Shown here: in pieces, positions 1 through 10,718 of the stretch
Layout: the number at the start of each line of letters is the position of its first letter
Numbering within the stretch: position 1 is the first letter of the stretch
From: Hanleya hanleyi
Taxonomy: Eukaryota; Mollusca; Polyplacophora; Lepidopleurida; Hanleyidae
Assembly (NCBI GenBank): GCA_036873755.1
Contig: JAVTVY010018967.1
Location: 1-64,000, forward strand
Reading direction: 5' to 3'
DNA length: 64,000 nt
The notes under the pieces: generated by a model
Database searches by the model: none
Told to the model about the DNA's origin: nothing
The model's input: only the letters and a program-made list of their open reading frames with translations
Made by a program: the position numbers and the translations under genes

Positions 1-400
1 ATATATTATTGTAATTTGTATCTAATTCCGCTTAATCCGTGGCTAGGGACCGTATAAACAGTATGTGAAATACATCTCCGTAGTGTTTATTTGAACATCC
101 GCAATCAAAGCGTGACTGAGATACTTATCTAGCCGATTATAGCGTGACTGAGATACTTATCTAGCCGATTATAGCGTGACTGAGATACTTATCTGGCATA
201 TTAATATGTCCATTAGAACGTTCTATTTTTTTAGTCACACCAATATCGTGACATCACTTTTTGCATACGACACGGCAATGTTCTCTTTACAAACAGTGAA
301 TTGTGATACTGATTTGATGAACAGAATATCAACTGATCTTCTCGGCAGCATTGAAAACTGTTGTCCTCTTCTATCTATCAGGTAACTCCAATTTACTGTT
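1..400 (+). repeat. R1 retroelement 3' region, diverged copy with internal minisatellite (copy A)
   Basis: The text near 18-60 (TCTAATTCCGCTTAATCC, then GGCTAGGGACCG) and near 340-390 (CATTGAAAACTGTTG) matches the R1 family seen better at 455-862. The middle is replaced or expanded by a 32-bp minisatellite. No coding capacity is visible. The equivalent in copy B is 40235-40634, where the RT C-terminal relic at 39954-40190 lies directly upstream. That neighbour suggests R1 is the 3' region of that retroelement. Confidence 0.6.
109..205 (+). repeat. 32-bp minisatellite, about 3 units
   Basis: Three successive units of 32 bp start at 109, 141 and 173, each beginning AGCGTGACTGAGATACTTAT. The first two are identical and the last diverges at its end. 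The unit start (AGCGTGACTGAGA) resembles the AAAGCGTGAATGAGACGA text of R1 near 579-600, so the array looks like an expansion of an R1 segment. Confidence 0.9.
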
Positions 401-454
401 TATCTTTCGGTTATGTTAATTTAGGTAGTAATATTAATAACGATAACAAAATAC

Positions 455-862
455 GGGCGGAGCCTGCAAGATCTATGGCGTTTCGTAACTTGTGTCTGAT
501 TCCGCTTAATCCGGGGATAGGGGCCGTATGAAGCCATGTACTTCAAGATCCTCATGGTGCTCATATGATCACCACAATCAAAGCGTGAATGAGACGACTT
601 TACAATGAATATCATATGTATTAAAAATACCTATCAGCGATACGGATTTGATATTTTTGGAATATCATGATGTCTTGCAGGCATCTTTGAAAACTGTTGA
701 CCGCTTCTCTCTTGCAGGAAACTAGCCTGCGTTTAGTATACTATGATTGTTTTTTTGAATTTGGAGCTAATGCTGTTGTATGGAATAGGTCTTTGGATCA
801 TGAACGCGGATATTCTTTAATGGACGACGGATGAATTGTGAATGACGGACCAGACGCTTGTA
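455..862 (+). repeat. R1 interspersed repeat, best-preserved copy (copy A)
   Basis: This is one member of a dispersed family. Shared blocks are CTATGGCGTTTCGTA, TAATCCGGGGATAGGGGCCG, GCGATACGGATTTGATATTT, TTGCAGGAAACTAGCCTG and a 3' end with GGTCTTTGGATCATGAACG and TTAATGGACGACGG. Other members lie at 31165-31460, 32318-32620, 37965-38370, 39610-39800 and, on minus, 56815-56900 and 57005-57145. No intact reading frame is present. At 32.3 kb and 40.2 kb, R1 follows an RT C-terminal relic, so it is probably the 3' region of that element. The clade is unknown to me. Confidence 0.75.
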
Positions 863-992
863 ATCTGTATACTATGAGTGTCCGTTTGAATTTGTTGCTA
901 ATGCCGTTATATGGAATAGGTCTTTGGATTATGGACGCGCATATTCTTTAATGGACGGCGGCTGAATTATGATTGACGGACCAGATGCTTGT
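735..992 (+). repeat. Partial tandem duplication of the R1 3' end (about 129 bp x 2)
   Basis: Positions 735-862 are repeated at 863-992 with scattered substitutions. Both contain TATACTATGA, GGAATAGGTCTTTGGAT, ATTCTTTAATGGACG and a closing GACGCTTGTAAT or GATGCTTGTAAT. Copy B carries the same duplication near 40969-41225, so it predates the large duplication. The stretch from 993 to 2280 holds nothing I recognise. Confidence 0.8.
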
Positions 993-3174
993 AATTTCGA
1001 CTTTCCAGTGAATGACAGATCTGATGCATTTATTCGTGTTGGGGCACAGCTGTGACTAGAATTTGTAACTTGTGACCAAATGTAACGTATATATTGTTTG
1101 AATGCTGCTGTGAAGAGGAACACATGAGTAAGAATATCAGGATAATATTTCAGTCCACGAAATCGGGCATAATTAGAGAAAGAACAGGTTCGTATGATAG
1201 GTTAATTATTGCAGGTGACTCTCGAGAAGTCTAAATTATAATAGAGTACTATCTATCAGAGCCCATACCAACAAGATGGATTTTCTGAGATTGAGCTTTG
1301 CGTTCTAACGAGGTGACCTTCGGGAAGCTGATAAATATGCAATATATCCAGACGAGACTGTATTATACGTATCATAATTTTTCAAAATTATCTCTGACAC
1401 CCAATACCCTCGGACTCCAATACAAATGAAGGATTATATGGAGCCTCAAGATATCCGGAGTTCTTACCTTGCATCCAGTCAATCCTTTTAGCTATGGCGT
1501 TTTCTGTTTTCGGAATAAATTTCTTAACGGTGTGCAAAAACTTGAATGCATCGCAATCTAAAGCGATTTAAATACTCATTGTTCATGTTCGTATGTCAGG
1601 AACGTGTGGATCAAAGGCTCCATGACTGACCTGTTATGTTCGAGAATGCGAGAGTTCATATACCATGCATTGTTGTGGTATTGCTTGGGATTTCGGAATT
1701 ATCCAAATATAGGAAAGTACTCAACCAGACAGACACGCGGACACGACGATGTAGGTATCAGAAGTAATTTACGCGTAACTCACCGGATCGATTGTCGATT
1801 GATATATTGAGCCACGTTTCTGTAAAGTCAAAACAGTGACATGGTCATTTAGCAGGCGGCAAATGTTGCGTTCTTCCGGCACCAAAACCCATCATCGCGC
1901 AAACAGAACAAATTTGTCTTTTTAGCCCGGAAAGTGGTCGTTGTAGAAGGAAATCAATCTTTCTCAGACCGACATAATTTGCCTCTTCTAGACTGAGGGA
2001 GAACAAAATATTTCATATTCGTGTTGACGAAGAAATAATGACTACAGGTCCATTGAGGTCGATCGCATCTCTTGAGGAATGAGACGAGCACAAATATGTT
2101 CTTGGCGGAGGCATCATCCGCCAGCAATAAATAATACCTGGCTTGCTCCTTTCGGAAATATGACAAACTTGGAAGTGTTTGGTCTCCTGACCAGACAAAG
2201 AACGTTATATTACGTTTGGGTTCTCAGCAGCATCAATAATATGTCTTCACCGGTTGAGTAATACTTTCGATAACACTTTAAAACGAGAGATCCTGAAGGA
2301 TCTTGGCGCCCACCATCGTCCGATAATTGTAAGCTAATGACAAGAGGATCTTTTTATCCATTGTTACTAAGAACAAGCGATTGATTTGTAAGTTCGTTTG
2401 CAGAATTTCGAATTTGAGCGAAAAAAAGATCGAAAAAGGGACACTGGAAAACACCAAGATATCATCTTTCTAAGTTTCAGGAGTTTTTCAAGATTTCTAG
2501 AAACTGTACTTGATGTCGGTTGTTATAGTACAAGTGAAATGAGCAAAGTTAGTCTGAAAGTGAATGTCCGGAGGATCCTTTGTCTTCGTTTTGTAGTCTT
2601 TTTTTTGCACGTGTCATCGTTGGGTACTGGAAGTGAAGGCAAATCTATTTGACACTTTGGCATGAACTATGAAACATACTTAAGATTTTATAATTAGGAA
2701 CGAATGCTAATTCTGTTCTGTTTACTGGGCTAGTTTGAGATATCTCTTTTAAGATACCATGCTCGAAAATAGTAAGATGGTACAATACTTAATACTGAAG
2801 GGATCAGGCCCGCGCAGTAATGTTGAAACTTCGAAAGTGCCTGAATCCTGATTATCTCCCTTGGATCGAAACATGCAGTAGTCTACAGTTGTCGAGTTGT
2901 GGAGATTAGTCACAAGAGTGGCGTCCCTTCATGTAGCCGACCCGCCGGCAGACGAAAGGGTGGAGCAGTTCACTTGCTACTGCATGGACTAAAGAAAACT
3001 GATTTAATATTTGAAGAAATACATTTTAATTCCGAATTATTTGAACTCGATATGGAAGGTGAAGGTATGGATATTCTCTATAGTCAATATATAAAATATG
3101 CCCCACTGTTTGATCCGCCGACTCTTGTGATGCAACGTCACAACTCGAGAATACCGTATTAATTTGAAGCGTAA

Positions 3175-4835
3175 CTTGGATTTTCCATCGGACCAAAAAA
3201 GGTATCTTGCACTACTAGGCTTCCTGTGGGACCTGTGTACCAAATCTCGGAAAGATCCATGAAATATTTCCTGAGAATTCACGATAACAATGTTTCAAAG
3301 GGAACTTCGCGATGGCCGCCTTGTGGCCATATCAGATTTTCGATTCGGACCGAAAAAGGTGTCTTGCACAACTAGACCATAAGGGGAACCTGTGTACCAA
3401 TTTGAGACAGATCCATGCAGTACTTCCTGAGAAATCACGATAACAATGTTGCATGGGAAAATCCAAGATGGCCGCCTGTTGGCCATATTGGATTTTCTAA
3501 CCGGACCAGAAAAGTTATCTTGCACAACTAGACGACAAGGAGAATCTGTGTACCAAATTTAACAAAGATCCATGCAGTAGTTCCTGAGAAATGACGATAA
3601 AGTTTCATGGGGAAATCCAAGATGGCTGCATGGTGGCCATACTGGATTTTCAAATCGGACCAGGAAAGGTATCTTGCACAACTAGACCCCAAGGGGAACC
3701 AGTGTATCAAATTTTAGAAAGATCCATGCAGTACTTCCTGAGAAATGACAATAAAGTTTCATGGGGAAATCCAATATGGCTGCCTGGTGGCCATATTGGA
3801 TTTTCGAATCGGACACACTAGACGCCAAGGGGAACCTGTGTACCAAATTTGAGAAAGATTCATGCAGTAGTTCCTGAGAAATCGCGATAACAAAGTTTCA
3901 CGGGAAATCGAAGATGGCTGCCTTGTGGCCATTTTGGATGTTCGATTCGGACCGAAAAAGGTATCTTGCACAACTAGACCCTAAGGGGAACCTGTGTACC
4001 AAATTTGAGAAAGATCCATGTTGTACTTCCTGAGAAATGACGATAACAAAGTTTCATGGGGAAATCCAAGATGGCTGCCTGGTGGCCATATTGGATTTTT
4101 GAATCAGACCAGAAAAGGTATCTTGCACAACTAGACCCCAAGGGGAACCTGTGTACCTAATTTGAGAACGATCCATGGAGTAGTTCCTGAGAAATGGCGA
4201 TAACAATGTTTCATGGAGAAATCCAAGATGGCTGCCTGGTGGCCATATTGGATTTTCGAATCGAACCAGAAAAGGTATCCTGCACAACTAGACCCCAAGG
4301 GGAACCTGTGTACCAAATTTGAGAAAGATCCATGCAGTAGTTCCTGAGAAATCGCGATAACAAGGTTTCATGGGGAAATCCAAGATGGCTGCCTGGTGAC
4401 CATATTGGATTTTCGAATCGAACCAGAAAAGGTATCTTACACAACTAGACCCCAAGGAGAACCTGTGTACCAAATTTGAGAAAGATCCATGCAGTAGTTC
4501 CTGAGAAATCACGATAACAAGGTTTCATGGGGAGATCCAAGATGGCTGCCTGGTGGCCATATTGTATTTTCGAATCGGACCAGAAAAGCTATCTTGCACA
4601 ACTAGACCCCAAGGGGAACCTGTGTACCAATTTTGAGAAAGATCCATGCAGCAGTTCCTGAGAAATCGCGATAACAAGTTTTCATGGGGAAATCCAAGGT
4701 GGCTGCCTGGTGGCCATACTGGATTTTTGAATCGGACAAAAAAGGGTATCTTGCACAACTAGATCCTAAGGGGAACCTGTGTACCAAATTTGAGAAACAT
4801 CCATGAAGTAGTTCCTGAGAAATCGCGATAACAAG
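3175..4835 (+). repeat. 157-bp tandem array, about 11 units (element 1, copy A)
   Basis: Units recur about every 157 bp, each containing AAATCCAAGATGGCTGCC, GTGGCCATATTGGATTTTCG, CTTGCACAACTAGACC, GAACCTGTGTACCAAATTTG and AGTAGTTCCTGAGAAATC. Each unit holds an imperfect inverted repeat, TCCAAGATGGC against GCCATATTGGA. One unit near 3800-3830 is shortened. Many short minus-strand reading frames of 60-77 codons here are by-products of the repeat and not genes. Confidence 0.97.
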
Positions 4836-4844
4836 AATTGTTTA

Positions 4845-4885
4845 CGGACAGACTGACTGACGGACGGATGGACGGACGACGAACG
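4845..4885 (+). repeat. ACGG/ACTG-rich microsatellite tail of element 1
   Basis: Right after the last tandem unit the sequence becomes GACTGACTGACGGACGGATG and similar. This is the microsatellite position known for pearl/HINE elements. The equivalents are 45077-45117 and, in element 2 of copy B, about 52494-52550. Confidence 0.85.
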
Positions 4886-4900
4886 AAAAGCGAGTTGAAC

Positions 4901-4926
4901 AGCCCACCATCTGGTGATGGTGGGCT
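4901..4926 (+). other. Terminal hairpin of element 1
   Basis: AGCCCACCAT pairs perfectly with ATGGTGGGCT across a 6-nt loop (CTGGTG). Short 3' hairpins are typical of Helitron/Helentron right ends. The left end of the element carries the related GCCCACCAT, so the two ends share subterminal inverted sequence. Confidence 0.85.
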
Positions 4927-7617
4927 AAAAATCTGATGGAAATAGGGCTTGCATTTACCATTAAATGGTAGCACCTTAGCAAAGAAACACCCGTACGCAT
5001 ACTACATTCCTAGGACAAAAAACACCGCAAGCTCTGTGAAGAAATCATACACATTTGAAATTTGAAGCAAGGGTATTTTCGATGACTCGCTCACCTCTGA
5101 ATACTGGATCATAAGACCCTGCCATACAGTATTAAAGTAAATTTTCAAATTTTCTCCTTTGACACTCACAATAATTTCTGTGCTCCAGGTAATGCATTCT
5201 ATTGAAAGGTTGATAGGGACTTTCAGCCATTCGTATTTGAGAAATAGTGCAAGTGAATCACATTCCTGAGCTAAGTTTCGGGAGTCTGATGGTGTGGGAG
5301 TGTGATCACGAATGACTGGTATTTATATACATATATATAGTTTTTGCTTTTTCTGCAAAAGGAAAAACTGGATTTTTTTTTTGTACTAGTTTTAGCCATC
5401 TATAACTGGATTTAATTGTCTCTACTGTGTAAACTCAGAATAAGGATAATTGTCTGAGTTATAGCAAGTTGGAAATTCTGAACAAAAAAGTAAAGCCTAC
5501 TCCAAATTGATCGATTATTTTGGATAGGAACCAATTATTTTGGGTTTGAAGGGTTACCTGAAACAAACTTTTTGATGGGTGGCCTGATCATTATCTTTCA
5601 CTGGCAGATATATCTGCTTCTGAACTCATAGACTGGTCTCCTTGTCAGACAGACTACACAGTGGACCAACAGATTGAATGGGTTTGTCACATATATTATT
5701 CCCTGCCTTGTGGATAACCTCCTACTTGGAGAATTAAGGACTGGCCCCTTTGATACAAACAGAATAGAGAATAAATCTGTACACAGTCACACTGTACTGC
5801 GCCTAGATCTTCATTTTAATATGAGTAATGTCTGTGGTCAACTGGTATTTCCTCTTCTTTCTTGGGTTTCATCAATCACACACATTACATGATAAGTTGA
5901 CATTTGTACTGTAAATATGAGGGGGGGGGGAGGGGGGTAATGTACAAGTGGCCCTTAAGTAGCTGCAACAGACATTCAGTAGAAGAACAATATGGTTGCA
6001 GTATCACACAATTCTGAAGCAGTGTTTCAATATAATGCAAGCAGACATCAATGTAGGGTGCTTAATCCATTCACTCAACTTTTGCTACATGATGGTCATC
6101 AGTGCAGGCTTCTAGAGTTTTTTGCCGATCAATAGCAGATCTTTGGTGAATCTTACAAAAGTGAATGGAACATAAACTCAAACACTTACCTCATAGTTGT
6201 ACCCTTTTCATCAACTTTCTGTGCCAATAACTTTGATCACTTCATTATAAATGTCTTTGTGGGAAATCACCTTTGCTCTAATTAAATTATCAAAACACTA
6301 AAATTATCAAGAGTAATCAGAAAAAGAAAGTCTTGCGCAAATTAAGAAATTATCCATTTGATCCAAAAGCTAGCTGTCAGTCGGTGATGTCAACTCAACT
6401 CGCACATTATATATATCCCATTAGAAGATGTGAAGATCATACAATCATTATGAACAAGCAATCAATTTGTACAATGGTATGTATGTTGTTTCTCATGCTT
6501 TTTTTTATCAGTTTTGTTGAAGCAGAACAATAGCTTCATTATATAATTTCACAATAGATTTTCTTTGAGGAGCTCAATAATACTGTCTAAAATATGCACG
6601 TGACGCATATCAAGCGGATTTGATACACTGAATGATTACATAAACTAGCAGGATATTTCTCTGCTGTATTAGGTCAGAGGTCTGATAAAATGTTTAGGTG
6701 GTATTATTGCATTTCTAAGGCTCGAGAACCAGAAAGGAGGACAGCTTCTGTGATATAGCACACATGTGCCTACACTGTAAGCAAGAAATAAATATTTTGC
6801 ATGGTGTGAGCACCCCCAAATTGTTCCTGATTTTGTAACACTTAGCGCATTCTATATGCATCCTCACATTTCATTAGAAAACACCAGCTTATTTACTTCA
6901 TTCTCCGTGTACATGTATATGACCGTATTCCAGCTTCAAAAAGCATTAGGTCACATGACCACTCCATTTAAATGAGCCAATAAAATCAGCTACTTTTTTT
7001 GACCAGGAAGTCGGCGGGGCATGACTGTGGGATACTGCTCAAGATGAGACCTAAGTTAATATGGAATTAGCTACTTGATTTCTCGCTCTCCTGAGTGATG
7101 CATACATGTACATGTAGTTGTTTGTTTTTCTTATGAAGATCGATTTTACAAATGGCCTAAAATTATATTTGGAAGAAATAAAATTAGCAGTAGTTCACAA
7201 TAGTGTTTTCTAATATGTGATGGGGCACTCCGAAGTCTACAAAGGGTTCATTTCAATTCATCACTTTCTGGAGGTGTGTCTTCGTTCTATGAATGTGATT
7301 GCACCGATGTCGATCTCACAGGACCAATCAGATGTTACCATTTGGGAAATGCCCTAATATACTCAGATATCGCCTGTTACCGCATGGCTATGTACAAAAG
7401 TGTCTGCGTATGATCGTACCATGCATTTGGATGATGGTCCTGTTGGCCAAGAACATGTTTAGTTAGCGCTACAGCAAACACATTTAGCAAGTGCATTAGC
7501 TGTAGCTGACGAAATGTGTTGTTAAGCTCAAGTTTTGCTGACTGTAAAGTGTTATAAAATCCAGGACAATTTGGCATTTCTCACATCAGGCAAAAAGCAT
7601 ATTTTTTGTTAATAGTG
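4927..7617. other. No recognisable gene or repeat (copy A)
   Basis: I see no gene, RNA or known repeat here. The stretch includes short AT-rich runs and a G-run at 5922-5938. It is well conserved in copy B (45159-47841), differing by roughly 1% by eye. A 27-codon frame at 6451-6533 looks like a signal peptide but stops at once. Confidence 0.5.
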
Positions 7618-7620
7618 TAA

Positions 7621-8049
7621 AGCCCAACTCACACTACGAACATTTTGTTGTATTAGAACAAAAACACTGTTCAGAACATGTTTTGTCTGCAGTGTGAGGT
7701 GCCTAGAAACTCGAACATTCTGTTCGAGGGACAACTTCGTGGAATCAAACATGTTTGATTTTCAGAACATGTTTTCATCCTCAAAACAGTTTTTGTCATC
7801 AGTGTGTGGTGATCGCGAACATTAGTCCGACCATTTACTAACAGTTATCCAATCAACTGGCAGCTGTAGGTAATGTGACAAAGCCGCTCTCACATGACAC
7901 AACAAAATGGCTCCCATCACATGACCGGCAGCCTCACTGCTTGATCGCGGCGACTGGTGATGAAGAGAAAATGTTTGCAGTGTGAGGTTACCACGAACAA
8001 ACTGTTCTGTTCTAATGCAACAAAATGTTCGTATAGTGTGAGTTGGGCT
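7621..8049. mobile_element. PIF/Harbinger-like MITE (copy A)
   Basis: The ends are long inverted repeats. The left end is AGCCCAACTCACACTACGAA followed by CATTTTGTTG. The right end is its reverse complement with few mismatches, closing GTGTGAGTTGGGCT. A 3-bp TAA flanks each side (7618-7620 and 8050-8052), the target-site size and sequence typical of PIF/Harbinger. At 429 bp with no coding frame, it is non-autonomous. An internal short palindrome, CTCGAACA/TGTTCGAG, is missing from copy B. Confidence 0.88.
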
Positions 8050-8052
8050 TAA

Positions 8053-9215
8053 TGGGACACATATTGTGGCAGCTTGACCTGTGTATTGCATGTTTTTGTA
8101 CTCTGTTAATTATCTTTGCAATGTCAATTATCTTTGATGTAATAAAACTAATATAGTAAAGAAACGAACTCAAGCTCGACAGGACATCAATTCATTGGCA
8201 TAATAGTTAACATATTATAAGAAGCATTGGTGGTGTTCCCTTCAAGAGGAGAAAATTTAGCTAAAAAATGTTTGTATATACTCCCAGATCTACTGATTGG
8301 TGGGAAAGATAAAACGCCAGGGAAATCTAATCAAATTATTGAAAAGAAAATATTTCACAGTAACATAATACTTTGGGGATAGGGTGAAAAAGACTTAATT
8401 CCAAGTAAACATTTTCCCAGACTTAGCCCCATCTAAGGTCAGACACTGCAAAATAAATCATCCAAACTGCCACTTTAGTGAAATTAGAAAAAACATTACA
8501 TCTGAACTCAATTTACACATGTTTCAGGGATTAATGAGTTTTTTTAGGTAACCCAAGCAAAGTCTCTGCCCAAACTGATGAAAAAGTTGATAAGGACTAT
8601 TTTGTGTAATCCTTCCCCAACTACTTGCTCCTGTTGAGAAGGTCAGGTCAAATAGTGTTACATTATCACAATTCTCTGCTCTCTACCACATGAAGCTAAA
8701 GTGGTTCATAGGAATGGCAAAATGAGGGGGCCACAACAGGATCTTGATTCAAGTGACTTTTCAAATAAAAGTGCACAACATTGTAAGGAAAGCCTGATCA
8801 TGAATTCCAGATTGGAAAACAAAATTTTGTCATCTCTGGTCAAAGGGGGGAATTTTCATCAAATCATTCAGTGAATATTTTTCACCATATATGACGCACA
8901 TACAATTTATTATGGCTTCATTAATATTGGAGCAATTTGTCAACAATGTCTCTCCCTTGCTACACATTGTCACATTGCTCAAGTGCATGACATTTGCAGT
9001 GCCACATTCCGGCTATGCTCCAATGTTACATGGACATTCACCACTCTAATATGCAATAATTTCATACGATCTTTTGGAGTGATACATGCAGGATATATTT
9101 CATCCGATTGCATTTTTGATGTAATGAATATAGAGGGGGACAAAATTCCTTATATGACTGGGCATGTTTGTTTAGCATAATCCAACACTCTCTGAGAAAT
9201 ATTGGTAGCAGGGTT
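8053..9215. other. No recognisable gene or repeat (copy A)
   Basis: This is AT-rich sequence conserved in copy B (about 48261-49496), where about 70 bp are inserted near 48472-48543. I see no gene. A 65-codon frame at 8983-9180 is kept in copy B but matches nothing I recognise. Confidence 0.4.
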
Positions 9216-9220
9216 GAGAA

Positions 9221-9241
9221 TTTTTTTTTTTTTTTTTTTTT
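9221..9241 (+). repeat. Poly-T tract (about 20 T)
   Basis: A homopolymer run of about 20 T, shorter in copy B (49499-49515). No adjacent element end could be defined, so it may or may not mark a retroposon tail. Confidence 0.8.
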
Positions 9242-9879
9242 AATTATAAATTGAGGTCACACAAATTTACAGGATATAGCCATGATTTTAAAATAAGATT
9301 GGAAATATATATATTTTTTTTGGAGAAATACATGTTTAAGCCAATAGAAAGTTTGGGTAGGGGCTATTCTGATGGGTACGTTGGGTTACATCCAACTTTT
9401 TAAGGATCTCCCAGGAGGTGTGTGGTTTTTGTGTGCGGGGGGGAGTCTCTGTAGGTTATCAGTGGAAGCATGTAGTTGGGTCACAATGTAAAACTGTATG
9501 CCTATCACATTAACAAAGAGGTTCACACAACTATTGTCAACTTGTAGACAGTCAGAAAGGAGGGGTCTCCACAATACATGCTTCAGCAATCATTGACAAT
9601 GTGCCCATAGTCATCTTTAAATCTTCCCAAAGTGTGTGGGATAGGACATAAAGACATGTCAGACAAAGACATAAAGTCTGTCAGCTTGTATTCAGTTTAT
9701 TCTCCATTAATCCCAGCCTATGTTTGAAGTAGTTTTCCATCCACAGACTATCACAGTTTCAGTAAGTCCCTAAACTGGCGCTATAGTTGATGAGTAGAAA
9801 ACATCTTTCATGTCCCTGACAAAGACATGCAGGGGTTTCTTTATTTTTTTAAGTAGGGGGTTACCATGAACAAAGTAGA

Positions 9880-10420
9880 CAGCTACTATGCCGAGCGAAG
9901 CGAGGCGTTTGCAGTTAGGCGGAGGCGGCCCCTGGAAGCTCTGGGGTCCTAGACGCTCTGAGATGCATTTTAGGCCATTTTCAGCTATTGAAGAGAGAAT
10001 AAAATGTTGAGAAATTCATTGAAAAAATATTGTATTTTCTTTATAACTTTTCATAAATCATGAACTATTTTTAATGAGTCAACCAAGTGATACATTTTAA
10101 GTCTTTATTATGAAACTATTCTGTTCTAATTTATCAATTTATTGACATTTTATTTTCACTTCTATACCTGAAAAATCAAAATGGTCTAAAGTATAGATGA
10201 ACTCTTTTGCGTAGGGAGGTGCGTTTTGATCATGAAAGAACTCTTTTGCGTAGGGACAGGGGTAGAATTTCGCAAAATTTTGCGAGAATCCAGTTGGATT
10301 CTCAATGGCTTAGTTTCGAGAATCCAAAGAATCCAAATTTGCGAACTTTGGATTCCCAGTGGCACAGTTTGTGAGAATCCAAATTTCCAGTGCTGGTTAC
10401 TGCGCAACTAGATGTAAACT
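9880..10420. repeat. Palindrome-rich stretch (copy A)
   Basis: It contains GCCGAGCGAAGCGAGGC near 9892, a twice-repeated GAACTCTTTTGCGTAGG (10199 and 10230) and a cluster of GAATCC/GGATTC words. Among these is the perfect palindrome GAGAATCCAGTTGGATTCTC near 10283. The same stretch occurs at about 50155-50670. It resembles a foldback or MITE relic, but I could not define its ends. Confidence 0.45.
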
Positions 10421-10718
10421 TCTTAATGGGGAAAATTGAAATCGCCTTATTTATTCTCAGGAGGGTACATGGCTAGGACACCTAAAATAGGACACCTTAA
10501 ATTAGTTCAGGCGAGTGATTGGTTATCTCCATTGATGAGCAGTATTCAGCCTAAACATTTTTGCTAAGTGGTAAGTATATATATACTCTGAATTTTATTT
10601 CTTTTGTATCTTTGTATTGCATAAGAAACGAGAGATCCTGAAGGATCTTGGCGCCCACCATTGTCCGATAATTGTAAGCTAATGACAAGAGGATCTTTTT
10701 GACCATTGTTACTAAGAC

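Larger units (their letters stand above)
2281..4926 (+). mobile_element. HINE/pearl-like non-autonomous element 1 (copy A)
   Basis: The element starts AAACGAGAGATCCTGAAGG, with a 7-bp stem AGATCCT/AGGATCT at the left end and a subterminal GCGCCCACCAT. About 800 bp of unrelated internal sequence (2374-3174) follow, then about 11 tandem 157-bp units (3175-4835), an ACGG/ACTG-rich microsatellite (4845-4885) and a terminal hairpin (4901-4926). This order matches pearl elements of bivalves and Helentron-associated nonautonomous elements. No Rep/helicase protein is encoded, so it would need a transposase supplied elsewhere. Element 2 lacks the 800-bp internal part, which may be a later insertion. 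Confidence 0.75.

Noticed and set aside
109..205. CRISPR-like array with 32-bp repeats.
   Set aside because: The units are directly adjacent with no spacers, and the context is animal repeat DNA.
6451..6533. Signal-peptide-like 27-codon frame (MNKQSICTMVCMLFLMLFF...) kept in both copies.
   Set aside because: It stops right after the hydrophobic part, with no splice donor at its end. Conservation between the copies is explained by the duplication.
8983..9180. 65-codon frame conserved in both copies.
   Set aside because: The changes between copies include amino-acid replacements at the usual rate of the region; there is no sign of coding constraint and no motif.
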